The position numbers and the translations under genes are program-made. The notes beneath the pieces were generated by a model that searched no databases, had not been told where the DNA came from, and worked only from the letters and a program-made list of their open reading frames with translations. This document shows positions 1-7,180 of a stretch of 7,489 bases of DNA, piece by piece; position 1 is the first letter of the stretch, and every line of letters begins with the position of its first letter. The DNA is from CAWUIO01 sp963922455 (lineage in GTDB: Bacteria; Bacteroidota; Bacteroidia; Cytophagales; Microscillaceae). Location: the NCBI GenBank assembly GCA_963922455.1, contig CAWUIO010000192.1:1-7489 (forward strand). Direction: 5' to 3'.

Positions 1-45
1 AGCACTCTCCTCATTCCAAGCTTTCTAGCTTTTCGGACAGTCTTA

Positions 46-188
46 GATAGGCGCCCGCAGGGCCGAGAGAGGAGAGTAGCGAGAGGAGAGAAAGAAAGGG
101 AGCACTCATTGACGGTTTGGTCTCTTTTCTCTACGCTCTATTCTCTCTTCTTTTCCTGGCTTAGGGATAGGCGCCCGCAGGGCCGAGA
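46..188. repeat. Purine/pyrimidine hairpin repeat, copy 1
   Basis: This is a noncoding repeat unit built from parts. A 23-base GC-rich head (46-68) is followed by a GA-rich arm (about 62-100), a mixed loop (about 101-120), a CT-rich arm (about 121-157), and then the same head again (166-188), exactly 120 bases after the first. The GA arm and the reverse complement of the CT arm are similar over roughly 30 bases with a few mismatches and bulges, so the transcript or a single strand could form a long imperfect hairpin. Positions 81-188 match 7351-7458 at 104 of 108 bases, and 46-99 match 7436-7489 at every base. No reading frame here looks like a protein. Its family name and function are unknown to me. 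Confidence 0.85.
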
Positions 189-190
189 CC

Positions 191-252
191 GAAATGGGCG
201 GTGCGGCTGGAGGCTCGGCAGCCTAGCCCGACCCGCGCGATGCCCCATTTTC
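191..252. repeat. GC-rich nested palindrome
   Basis: This segment directly follows the second repeat head and can fold on itself at two levels. An outer stem pairs 192-198 with 244-250 (7 base pairs, no mismatch). Inside it, 205-208 pairs with 225-228 and 211-215 pairs with 220-224 around a four-base loop (216-219), leaving only a two-base bulge. It has no cloverleaf and no T-loop sequence, so it is not a tRNA. It may be a structured dispersed element of the REP type, but only one copy is visible here. Confidence 0.5.
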
Positions 253-557
253 TTTTCGGAAAGCTATCTTTTCCGCGCGGGGAAGCCCCAAGTATCCATC
301 GCGAGCGCCCACAAAATTTGCTAAACGGATACGTACTCCGGCATCGAGGTAAACAAAAGCCGGAATAGGCTAACATGCGGCTCTGATGAAATCTCACTTA
401 GGCTTTTCTAGATAATAATTCGCCCGTGGAGGAGCTTTCTTCAAAATTGCTCAGGAAGACGAGTTCGGCTTCTTTTTTCTCCCAAACTTTTTCAATATTT
501 GCAGCAAGGGTACTATAAAGTAATGGGTACCTATATATTATAGACATTTGAGTTTTT
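253..557 (+). other. Noncoding leader region upstream of thrS
   Basis: I see no credible gene in these 305 bases. The short frames across them have no recognisable motif. A small palindrome lies at 257-262/270-275 (6 base pairs, 7-base loop). From about 380 the sequence becomes AT-richer, as expected for a promoter and leader. One imperfect -7-like box of the Bacteroidota kind, one base off TAnnTTTG, lies at 494-501, about 56 bases before the thrS start, but no TTG at the usual -33 distance supports it. A terminator-like hairpin at 455-478 is listed separately. Confidence 0.5.
455..478 (+). terminator. Terminator-like hairpin in the thrS leader
   Basis: Bases 455-458 pair with 469-472 and 460-461 with 466-467, with one A-G mismatch between them and a four-base loop. 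Six T residues (473-478) follow directly, which is the layout of a short intrinsic terminator. The same 5' strand (455-459) can instead pair with 438-442, which would break the hairpin. It may end transcripts arriving from the repeat region or attenuate thrS. The stem is short, so chance is a real alternative. Confidence 0.3.
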
Positions 558-2492
558 ATGAGCCAAGTAAACATTACCTTGCCAGACGGAAGTGTACGCA
601 CCTATGATTCGGGCGTAAGGGGTATGGATGTCGCTAAGAGCATCAGTGAAGGCCTTGCCCGCAATGTGCTAGCCGCCAAAGTAAATGGGGAAGTGTGGGA
701 TTCCTCTCGCCCCATCACCGAAGATGCCCACGTACAGCTCCTTACCTGGAAAGATGATGAAGGGAAAGCTACTTTTTGGCATTCCTCCGCTCACTTGCTA
801 GCTGAAGCCATCGAGGCCTTGTACCCCGGCACTAAATTCGGGATCGGCCCGGCCATTGAGCAAGGGTTTTATTATGATATTGACTTGCCCGAAGGGAAAA
901 TTTTGTCGCAAGATGATTTTAAAGCCATTGAAGATAAAATGAGCGCCTTGGCCAAGCAAAAAAATACTTTTGTGCGGGAAGATATTTCCAAAGCCGATGC
1001 CATTCAGTATTTTGAAGAAAAACAAGACGAGTACAAATTAGAGCTGCTCGAGGACCTGGAAGATGGCTCTATTACTTTTTATAAACAAGGGGGCTTTACC
1101 GACTTATGCCGTGGCCCCCACATTCCCGATACCGGGCCCATCAAGGCGATCAAACTGATGAATGTTGCCGGGGCTTACTGGCGGGGTGATGAAAAACGAA
1201 AGCAACTCACCCGGATCTACGGGATTACCTTCCCCAAAGCCAAAGAGCTTAAAGAATATCTAGAACTTCGGGCCGAAGCCGAAAAACGAGATCACCGACG
1301 GGTAGGGAAAGAGCTGGATTTATTTACTTTTTCCGAACGAGTTGGCAAAGGGTTGCCTCTTTGGCTTCCCAAAGGGGCTATGTTGCGGGAGCGTCTGGAG
1401 ACATTTCTCCGCAAAGCTCAAGTAAAAGCGGGATACCAACCGGTAGTATCTCCACATATAGGCAGCAAGGACCTTTACGTTACTTCGGGCCACTATGCGA
1501 AGTATGGGGAAGACTCTTTCCAACCCATCCATACTCCAGATGAAGACGAAGAGTTTTTGCTCAAACCCATGAACTGTCCCCACCACTGCGAAATTTTTAA
1601 GTCACGTCCCCGCTCGTATAAAGACCTGCCTGTCCGCTTTGCCGAGTTTGGTACCGTATACCGTTATGAGCAGAGTGGGGAACTGCACGGATTGACCCGG
1701 GTACGGGGCTTTACTCAAGATGATGCTCATATTTTCTGTCGCCCCGATCAGGTTAAAGAAGAATTTGCCCGGGTGATTGACTTGGTAAATTATGTATTGG
1801 ACAATCTAGGCTTTCAAGAGTTTACCGCCCAGATTTCCCTAAGAGATCCTGAAAACCCTGAAAAATACATCGGCAGCGACGAAAACTGGGATAGAGCGGA
1901 AAGTGCTATCAAAGAAGTAGCCGAGGAAAAAGGACTCAAAACCATCATAGAGTTGGGCGAAGCCGCGTTTTATGGCCCCAAATTAGACTTCATGGTACGA
2001 GATGCCCTGGGACGTCGTTGGCAATTGGGTACCATCCAGGTAGATTATAACCTTCCGGAGCGTTTTGAGTTGGAATATATAGGGGCCGATAATCAAAAAC
2101 ACCGACCGGTTATGATTCACCGGGCTCCCTTTGGTTCGCTAGAACGTTTTATCGGGATACTCATTGAAAATACCGGAGGTGATTTCCCATTATGGCTGGC
2201 TCCTGAGCAAGTGGCCATTTTACCTATTTCAGATCCTTATAACCCTTACGCACAAAAGGTGTTTCAAGCGTTGCAAGAACATGATGTCCGGGCTTATGTT
2301 GACGAACGCTCCGAAACTACCAAGCGAAAAATCAGAGATGCCGAGGTTAAGAAGACTCCTTACATGATTATAGTAGGAGAGAGAGAAGAAAAGGAGGGAA
2401 AAATATCTTTAAGAAAACATGGTGAGGGAGACCTGGGGTCTATGGATGTTGGACAGTTTATTGAGATGATCAAAGAGCAGATCCCCAAATAA
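558..2492 (+). CDS. thrS: Threonine--tRNA ligase (ThrRS)
   Basis: This cytoplasmic class II aminoacyl-tRNA synthetase joins threonine to tRNA-Thr using ATP. At 644 residues it has the full bacterial length and all expected parts: an N-terminal TGS domain (about 1-63); the editing domain that removes mischarged serine (about 64-240), with H75 and H79 of the HxxxH motif and C184/H188 in the D-L-C-R-G-P-H motif; the catalytic core (about 265-540); and the C-terminal anticodon-binding domain (about 548-644). Likely zinc ligands in the active site are C340, H391 and H521. Motif 2 is seen around 361-393 (arginine R369) and motif 3 ends at R530. No key residue is missing. The ATG at 558 gives exactly the family N-terminus; there is no Shine-Dalgarno sequence, as is usual in Bacteroidota. 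A strong terminator follows 19 bases after the stop, so thrS probably forms its own transcription unit. Unlike many bacteria, infC, rpmI and rplT do not follow it directly. Confidence 0.98.
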   Translation: MSQVNITLPDGSVRTYDSGVRGMDVAKSISEGLARNVLAAKVNGEVWDSSRPITEDAHVQLLTWKDDEGKATFWHSSAHLLAEAIEALYPGTKFGIGPAIEQGFYYDIDLPEGKILSQDDFKAIEDKMSALAKQKNTFVREDISKADAIQYFEEKQDEYKLELLEDLEDGSITFYKQGGFTDLCRGPHIPDTGPIKAIKLMNVAGAYWRGDEKRKQLTRIYGITFPKAKELKEYLELRAEAEKRDHRRVGKELDLFTFSERVGKGLPLWLPKGAMLRERLETFLRKAQVKAGYQPVVSPHIGSKDLYVTSGHYAKYGEDSFQPIHTPDEDEEFLLKPMNCPHHCEIFKSRPRSYKDLPVRFAEFGTVYRYEQSGELHGLTRVRGFTQDDAHIFCRPDQVKEEFARVIDLVNYVLDNLGFQEFTAQISLRDPENPEKYIGSDENWDRAESAIKEVAEEKGLKTIIELGEAAFYGPKLDFMVRDALGRRWQLGTIQVDYNLPERFELEYIGADNQKHRPVMIHRAPFGSLERFIGILIENTGGDFPLWLAPEQVAILPISDPYNPYAQKVFQALQEHDVRAYVDERSETTKRKIRDAEVKKTPYMIIVGEREEKEGKISLRKHGEGDLGSMDVGQFIEMIKEQIPK

Positions 2493-2510
2493 ACCTAAAT
2501 TTAATACGCT

Positions 2511-2546
2511 CTGAGGCTTCGTATCAGGCGAAGCCTTAGACTTTTT
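2511..2546 (+). terminator. Intrinsic terminator after thrS
   Basis: Bases 2511-2521 pair with 2529-2539 to form an 11-base-pair stem containing one G-T wobble, around a 7-base loop (2522-2528). A run of five T follows at 2542-2546. It lies just after the thrS stop and before the 2629 gene, so it should separate the two transcription units. Confidence 0.88.
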
Positions 2547-2628
2547 ATCATACTTTGATCTAAATTTTTAATTATTAGGGGCGCAAAGCTTATCATTTGT
2601 CCTACCCTAAGCCTCTTAGCTATATACC

Positions 2629-3600
2629 ATGTCACTACAGGATATCAAAGACCAAATCAATCAAGAGATAGCCAAAATACGCTTTGGCGAAGATCCGGGA
2701 GAGCTTTATGAGCCCATGCGCTATATCATGCAACTGGGGGGTAAACGCATGCGCCCCTGCCTTACTTTGCTGGGCCACTATTTATTTGAAGACGATCCCC
2801 GTAAAGCCCTTAGACCTGCCATTGGAGTGGAGGTATTTCATAACTTCACTCTAATGCACGATGATATTATGGACAAAGCTCCGCTAAGACGTGGAAAACC
2901 CACGGTACATACGCAGTGGAATGAAAATATTGCCATCCTCTCGGGAGATGTCATGCTTATCCAAGCCTATCACCTCATGATGGAAGTCGATACCGATATT
3001 TTAAAACCCGTTGTGAACGCTTTTGGTAAATGTGCCACGGAGGTATGTGAAGGGCAACAATTTGATATGAACTTTGAGCAATTACGCCAAATTTCCGAAC
3101 AGGATTACTTGGATATGATTATGCTCAAAACAGCCGTTTTACTAGGTTTTAGCCTAGAATTGGGAGGGCTCATTGCTCGGGCTTCGGAAGATAACCTGCA
3201 AAACCTTCGCGAATTTGGCATCCATTTAGGTATTGGCTTCCAACTAAAAGATGACCTCTTGGATGTATACGGAGACGCCAGTAAGTTTGGTAAAATGGTA
3301 GGCGGTGATATTGTTGCCAATAAGAAAACCTTCCTCTTGACCAAAGCCCTAGAAATTGCGTATGGCTCGGATAAAGAAGAATTGGTGGGCTGGTTGAACC
3401 GCAACGAGGCCAATCCTCAAGAAAAGGTGCAAGCCGTAACCCAGATCTACAACAAGCTTTGTATCCGGGAACACACCCTCGAGGCCATGAATACTTTCTT
3501 TGAAGGTGCATTTGAAAAACTAGATGCTGTCGAGGCCGCTCCGGAACGAAAAGAGGTGCTTCGTACGTTTGCTCAACAGATTATCGATCGAGAAAAATAA
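2629..3600 (+). CDS. Polyprenyl synthetase (short-chain trans-isoprenyl diphosphate synthase type)
   Basis: This soluble all-helical enzyme extends allylic diphosphates by head-to-tail addition of isopentenyl diphosphate, supplying the isoprenoid pathway. The 323 residues have the normal family length and carry all signatures: G-G-K-R-M-R-P at 37-43; the first Asp-rich motif D78-D79-I-M-D82, followed by the R-R-G-K-P segment (87-91); and the second Asp-rich motif D208-D209-L-L-D212 within F-Q-L-K-D-D-L-L-D. The first motif lacks the two-residue insertion seen in bacterial FPP synthases of the IspA type. A Phe (F73) sits five residues before its first Asp. In the archaeal type of GGPP synthase a bulky residue there limits chain length, so a C15-C20 product is likelier than the long menaquinone side chain; that is inference. 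The ATG at 2629 fits the family N-terminus. The rhomboid gene begins 8 bases after the stop, suggesting one transcript. Confidence 0.93.
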   Translation: MSLQDIKDQINQEIAKIRFGEDPGELYEPMRYIMQLGGKRMRPCLTLLGHYLFEDDPRKALRPAIGVEVFHNFTLMHDDIMDKAPLRRGKPTVHTQWNENIAILSGDVMLIQAYHLMMEVDTDILKPVVNAFGKCATEVCEGQQFDMNFEQLRQISEQDYLDMIMLKTAVLLGFSLELGGLIARASEDNLQNLREFGIHLGIGFQLKDDLLDVYGDASKFGKMVGGDIVANKKTFLLTKALEIAYGSDKEELVGWLNRNEANPQEKVQAVTQIYNKLCIREHTLEAMNTFFEGAFEKLDAVEAAPERKEVLRTFAQQIIDREK

Positions 3601-3608
3601 TCTGTTTT

Positions 3609-4286
3609 ATGGAAATTTTTCATTATTTCACTGGCCTTACCTTTACAGCTGCGAATATCAACGCCACTACTATTTTGGTTTTTGTGACCGTGGCAATTAG
3701 CTTCTACGCCGAAAGTAATCCCCGTTTTAAAGCGTCTTGGATTTTAAATCCCTATACCATCACCACTCGAAAGGAATACCATCGCCTTTTGACCTCAGGC
3801 TTTATCCACGGAGATTTTATTCACCTGGCTTTCAACATGCTCGTATTACATTCCTTTGGGAATATCTTAGAATACACCTTCCGCAGCCTATTTGGTGATT
3901 TTGGCATGATCCTCTATGTGATTTTATATATTACTGCTATAGTGGCTTCTAGCATACCTTCACTAATTAAGCACCAAGCCAACCCGGGATATAATGCTCT
4001 TGGGGCCTCGGGAGGGGTATCGGCCATCGTATTTGCTCAAATTTTATTTTACCCGACCCAAGGAATAGGCTTTCTCTTTGTACCCGGTATATCTTTCCCC
4101 GGATTTGTCATTGGTATTTTGTACCTTTTTTATTCGGCCTATATGGCCCGAAATGCCCGGGATAATATTGGCCACGATGCCCACTTTTACGGTTCGGTTT
4201 ATGGGGTCATCTTTTGCATCTTGGCCTATCCTCCGGTTTGGAACAGCTTTATCGTGCAGATTAGCCGATGGGCCGGCTTTTTATAA
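3609..4286 (+). CDS. Rhomboid family intramembrane serine protease
   Basis: This inner-membrane protein is expected to cut transmembrane segments of other proteins within the bilayer using a Ser-His dyad. The 225 residues form about six hydrophobic segments (roughly 20-35, 71-92, 98-118, 130-150, 160-180, 192-212), the minimal bacterial rhomboid core. The nucleophile is S134 in G-A-S-G (132-135). The catalytic base is H192 in A-H-F-Y-G (191-195). The second-helix H-x4-H-x3-N signature is present as H67, H72 and N76. All residues needed for activity are in place, so this is an active-type rhomboid rather than a pseudoprotease. Its substrate cannot be read from the sequence. It starts 8 bases after the prenyl synthetase stop with no Shine-Dalgarno site, so co-transcription and perhaps translational coupling are likely. 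Confidence 0.93.
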   Translation: MEIFHYFTGLTFTAANINATTILVFVTVAISFYAESNPRFKASWILNPYTITTRKEYHRLLTSGFIHGDFIHLAFNMLVLHSFGNILEYTFRSLFGDFGMILYVILYITAIVASSIPSLIKHQANPGYNALGASGGVSAIVFAQILFYPTQGIGFLFVPGISFPGFVIGILYLFYSAYMARNARDNIGHDAHFYGSVYGVIFCILAYPPVWNSFIVQISRWAGFL

Positions 4287-4350
4287 TCCCTAGGTACTTT
4301 GCTAGGATTCCTTGTTCTTAAATTACTTAATTACCTTATACATAATTAAT

Positions 4351-5514
4351 ATGAAATTCGGAACCAAAGCCATACACGCCGGGGTAGAACCCGATCCTAG
4401 TACCGGAGCCATCATGACTCCGATTTTTCAGACCTCTACCTATGTCCAAGAAGGCATCGGAAACCACAAGGGATACGAATATTCGCGTACTCATAATCCC
4501 ACCCGCACAGCCCTTCAAAATAACCTTGCCGCCCTAGAAAATGGAAAATATGGTCTCTGCTTTGCCTCGGGCATGGCCGCGACCGATACCGTATTAAAAC
4601 TCTTAAAACCGGGCGACGAAATCATTGCCAGCAACGATTTATACGGAGGGACCTACCGCATCATTGCCCGTGTCTATGAACCCTTGGGCATCAAAGCCCA
4701 CTTTATTGACTTGACCAACCCCGATGAAATCCGGGCCCATATTCATGAAAACACCAAGCTGATCTGGGTAGAAAGCCCTACCAATCCCCTGCTCAACGTG
4801 GTAGATATCGCCGCCGTGGCCCAGTTTACCCAAAATACCGACATCTTACTCACCGTAGATAACACCTTTGCCTCTCCCTACTTACAAAACCCCTTAAATT
4901 TGGGGGCCGATATCGTCATGCACTCGGCTACAAAGTATTTGGGCGGGCACTCCGATGTAGTCATGGGCGTGTTAATCACCAACCACACCGATTTACACGA
5001 AAAATTTGCCTTTTTGCAAAACTCTTGTGGAGCCGTACCCGGCCCTCAAGATTGCTTTTTGATGCTTCGGGGGATCAAGACCCTCCACATCCGGATGCAA
5101 AGACATTGCGAAAATGGCCGGGCTGTTGCCGAATACCTCCGCAATCATCCTAAAGTGGAGCGCGTCTATTGGATTGGTTTTCCTGATCACCCCAACCACC
5201 AGGTTGCCCGCAATCAAATGCGCGACTTTGGGGGCATGGTTTCGTTTACCCTGCACGGAGATCATATGGAAGAATCCATTCAACTCATGGAAAGTCTTAA
5301 ATTATTTTCTTTGGGAGAATCTTTGGGGGGGGTTGAGTCCTTATGTACGCACCCGGCTACGATGACCCACGCAGCTATTCCGCAAGAACAAAGAATTAAA
5401 AATGGCTTAAAAGATACCCTGATCCGTTTGAGTGTCGGGATTGAAGATGCCGAAGATCTTATTCAAGATCTCGAGCAAGCCTTGGCCAAGTTTCCGGTAG
5501 AAGTAGCCGGGTAA
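4351..5514 (+). CDS. metB: Cystathionine gamma-synthase/lyase family PLP enzyme
   Basis: This cytoplasmic PLP enzyme of the Cys/Met metabolism family acts in transsulfuration, most likely joining cysteine to an activated homoserine to make cystathionine, or splitting cystathionine. The Schiff-base lysine is K195 in S-A-T-K-Y (192-196). D170 should contact the pyridine nitrogen, Y44 and R46 the cofactor phosphate of the neighbouring subunit, Y98 stacks on the ring, and R359 binds the substrate carboxylate. E329 in S-L-G-G-V-E-S-L (324-331) is the residue linked to gamma-elimination or replacement, which favours synthase or gamma-lyase over beta-lyase; which of the two is not decided. An in-frame TTG at 4312 would add 13 residues, but the ATG at 4351 gives the family start M-K-F-G-T-K and 387 residues, so I chose it. 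A run of eight G (5325-5332) lies in the frame. The stop is 9 bases from the convergent lipoprotein gene. The symbol is a family-level call. Confidence 0.9.
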   Translation: MKFGTKAIHAGVEPDPSTGAIMTPIFQTSTYVQEGIGNHKGYEYSRTHNPTRTALQNNLAALENGKYGLCFASGMAATDTVLKLLKPGDEIIASNDLYGGTYRIIARVYEPLGIKAHFIDLTNPDEIRAHIHENTKLIWVESPTNPLLNVVDIAAVAQFTQNTDILLTVDNTFASPYLQNPLNLGADIVMHSATKYLGGHSDVVMGVLITNHTDLHEKFAFLQNSCGAVPGPQDCFLMLRGIKTLHIRMQRHCENGRAVAEYLRNHPKVERVYWIGFPDHPNHQVARNQMRDFGGMVSFTLHGDHMEESIQLMESLKLFSLGESLGGVESLCTHPATMTHAAIPQEQRIKNGLKDTLIRLSVGIEDAEDLIQDLEQALAKFPVEVAG

Positions 5515-5523
5515 AGCTGACAC

Positions 5524-6564
5524 TTAATAATTCGGACTAATAATTATGAAGGACCGGGGGTTTTTGTCTCCGGTTCCTGTTGTTTCAAAGGCTAGGGGAG
5601 CAAATACTTTTTGTTGAAAGCTGTGGTTTAAGCCTTGCTGATTCAAAAACTCAGAAATGCCCTTCGCTTTCAAAAAGCCCCCCGAAGTGCCATTGGCTTT
5701 TTCGGGCTCACTTAGTAAGGAAATGAAAACGGGAAGTCTTTGTTTAATGACTTGCGAGGCCTGCCCCAAGGCTTGATAGCCATTGGGACTTATTTGATCC
5801 GTGTTGGGTAAAAATAATAAGTCATCGGCGATTCCCAGATACACCTTCCCATTTAAGACCGCCGTTTTTACGGCTTCTCCGTAGTTTTGCATCCCCTGGT
5901 CCAGGTCGGCTTTTAGGGCATTCAGGGCAGGGATATTGGCACTGGCTGGGATATACACGCTATTGGGGTCGGCCGTAAAAATTGCCATCTCTTCTTGGTT
6001 TTTGTTGGCCAAGCCTGGGTTATTGCCTGTATTTACGCCCGGATTCGTATTGTTTTGCTGGGGGTCTTTGTTGTAATTATTCGTAGGGTAGTTCGTTTGA
6101 TTGCTGGGATTACTCAGGTTATTTCCTGTATTTCCGGGGCCATCTCCCCCCCGATAAAGCTGGTCCTGAGTAGCTTGCAATTTTTGTCGGTTGTATTGCG
6201 ACTCGAGGGTCGTATTGCGCCGTAATTCATCGTAAGCCTCTACCAATTCGTCGTACCGCTGTCTTAAAAGTAGCGTTTCCTGATTTTCGGAATTTCCCCG
6301 GTTGATTGAGTTTGTGAGGAGTTCATCGTTTTCCCGTCTTAGGGTCTCATTTTCGCCTAAGATGCGCTGGTTTTCCTTTTGCAATAGGGTAATCTGATTT
6401 TCACGGCTGTCTTCGGCAATCTTGGCTTTTTGATAATTAGCTTCCAGTTCTTGGTATTTTTTCCTCGAGACACATGCGTTCATGGTCAAGCAAAAAAGCA
6501 GGAAGGCCCAGGCCAGCAGCCCGGCAGGTCTAGAAAGTATGGGGGAAAAACGAAACACTAACAT
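5524..6564 (-). CDS. Coiled-coil lipoprotein with degenerate OmpA-like C-terminus
   Basis: This is a probable envelope lipoprotein of 346 residues. It has an N-terminal hydrophobic signal (about 13-27) ending in T-M-N-A before C31, the likely lipidated cysteine; the Met at -3 makes the lipobox imperfect. V-S-R-K-K-Y (32-37) resembles the mature start of many Bacteroidota OmpA-family lipoproteins. A charged coiled coil follows (about 33-135), then an Asn-rich, low-complexity linker (about 140-192), then a C-terminal domain (about 193-346). G-K-V-Y-L at 239-243 and D-D-L-L-F-L at 247-252 recall the start of an OmpA-like domain, but the later peptidoglycan-binding signature is missing: no G-H-T-D is seen, and the usual Arg appears as Lys near 299-301. 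Cell-wall anchoring is therefore doubtful. An upstream in-frame ATG at 6639 would bury the signal behind 25 polar residues, so I chose 6564. It lies downstream of the NUDIX gene on the same strand, with a 120-base gap that may hold its own promoter. Confidence 0.82.
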   Translation of the reverse strand: MLVFRFSPILSRPAGLLAWAFLLFCLTMNACVSRKKYQELEANYQKAKIAEDSRENQITLLQKENQRILGENETLRRENDELLTNSINRGNSENQETLLLRQRYDELVEAYDELRRNTTLESQYNRQKLQATQDQLYRGGDGPGNTGNNLSNPSNQTNYPTNNYNKDPQQNNTNPGVNTGNNPGLANKNQEEMAIFTADPNSVYIPASANIPALNALKADLDQGMQNYGEAVKTAVLNGKVYLGIADDLLFLPNTDQISPNGYQALGQASQVIKQRLPVFISLLSEPEKANGTSGGFLKAKGISEFLNQQGLNHSFQQKVFAPLAFETTGTGDKNPRSFIIISPNY

Positions 6565-6684
6565 AGAGCAAATTTCTTTAAGGGGTTTCCAATAGCTGTC
6601 TTTATTTACAAAATAATTTGTAACATAAACCAATCCCATGAATAATGCAAGCCTTTGTGCCCCAAATCCTGGTTATAAAGTCTT

Positions 6685-7128
6685 TTATCCTGGTTTCTTC
6701 AGATAAATAAGGGCTTTATCTAAAATTTCATCGTGATCAAAAGCCATTCTGAGGTCTCCTTCGAGTTTTACCCACTCGGCTTTCCGGGCATCATCGGCGG
6801 CAATAGGCTTCCAATCTTTTTTGTCCACTTGCGTCACGTAGGCAATCGATACCACCCAGCCCCGAGGGTCCCGCCCCGGCTTACTGAACACGCCTAAAAG
6901 CTCAAATGCTTTAATTTCCAAGCCCGTCTCTTCTTGCAACTCACGGAGGGCAGCTTCTTCCACGGGTTCATCTTCGTCTACAAAACCACCCGGAAAAGCC
7001 CAGTAACCCGCAAAGGGTTCCCGATCCCGTTCAATTAACAGCACATAGGTATCTCCCGACTCAGTTTGTGAAAAAATAATACAATCAACGGTCAAAGCCG
7101 GACGCGGATAATCGTAGGTATACGGCAT
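6685..7128 (-). CDS. NUDIX hydrolase
   Basis: This cytoplasmic enzyme hydrolyses a nucleoside diphosphate linked to another group and needs divalent metal. The 147 residues form one NUDIX domain with a perfect 23-residue box at 48-70: G48, five residues, E54, seven residues, then R62-E63-L64-Q65-E66-E67-T68-G69-L70. E63, E66 and E67 are the expected metal ligands. A S-K-P-G-R-D-P-R-G stretch at 82-90 is of the kind seen in ADP-ribose pyrophosphatases and in the NUDIX part of NrtR-like proteins, but no DNA-binding wing is attached. The substrate thus remains open; ADP-ribose or an oxidised nucleotide are reasonable guesses. The frame extends upstream to 7302, but the added 58 residues cross the GC-rich repeat and a good promoter box, while M-P-Y-T-Y-D-Y-P-R-P is a typical NUDIX start, so I chose 7128. 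A 9-base direct repeat spans its stop codon. Confidence 0.92.
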   Translation of the reverse strand: MPYTYDYPRPALTVDCIIFSQTESGDTYVLLIERDREPFAGYWAFPGGFVDEDEPVEEAALRELQEETGLEIKAFELLGVFSKPGRDPRGWVVSIAYVTQVDKKDWKPIAADDARKAEWVKLEGDLRMAFDHDEILDKALIYLKKPG

Positions 7129-7180
7129 AATTTCTGGTTTAAGCGGGTTAATCAACGAAATGTTCCTAAATATATCCTTC

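Noticed and set aside
191..252. tRNA gene in the foldable GC-rich segment
   Set aside because: There is no T-loop or D-loop consensus, no anticodon arm and no acceptor end; the pairing is a nested hairpin, not a cloverleaf.
109..397. Short open frames on both strands over the left repeat region
   Set aside because: They translate the hairpin repeat and palindromes into composition-biased peptides without any motif, and overlap each other on opposite strands.
4285..4309. Hairpin between the rhomboid and metB-like genes
   Set aside because: The stem has about eight pairs with a bulged C (4285-4293 with 4302-4309) and no T-run after it, too weak to call a terminator.
4312..4350. TTG start that would lengthen the metB-like protein by 13 residues
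   Set aside because: The added residues come from AT-rich intergenic sequence, while the ATG at 4351 gives the typical family N-terminus.
5550..5578. Bulged hairpin near the convergent gene ends
   Set aside because: Stem 5550-5557/5570-5578 has a one-base bulge, a 12-base loop and no clear T-run on either strand, and lies inside the lipoprotein coding region.
6609..6633. Possible promoter of the lipoprotein gene on the - strand (TTG, 15 bases, TATTTTG)
   Set aside because: The -7 box is one base short of the TAnnTTTG spacing and the distance to TTG is shorter than usual; similar TACTTTG strings at 2551-2557 and 4295-4301 show how easily such matches arise.
6565..6639. Upstream ATG at 6639 for the lipoprotein
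   Set aside because: It would place 25 polar residues before the signal peptide, which is not compatible with lipoprotein export.
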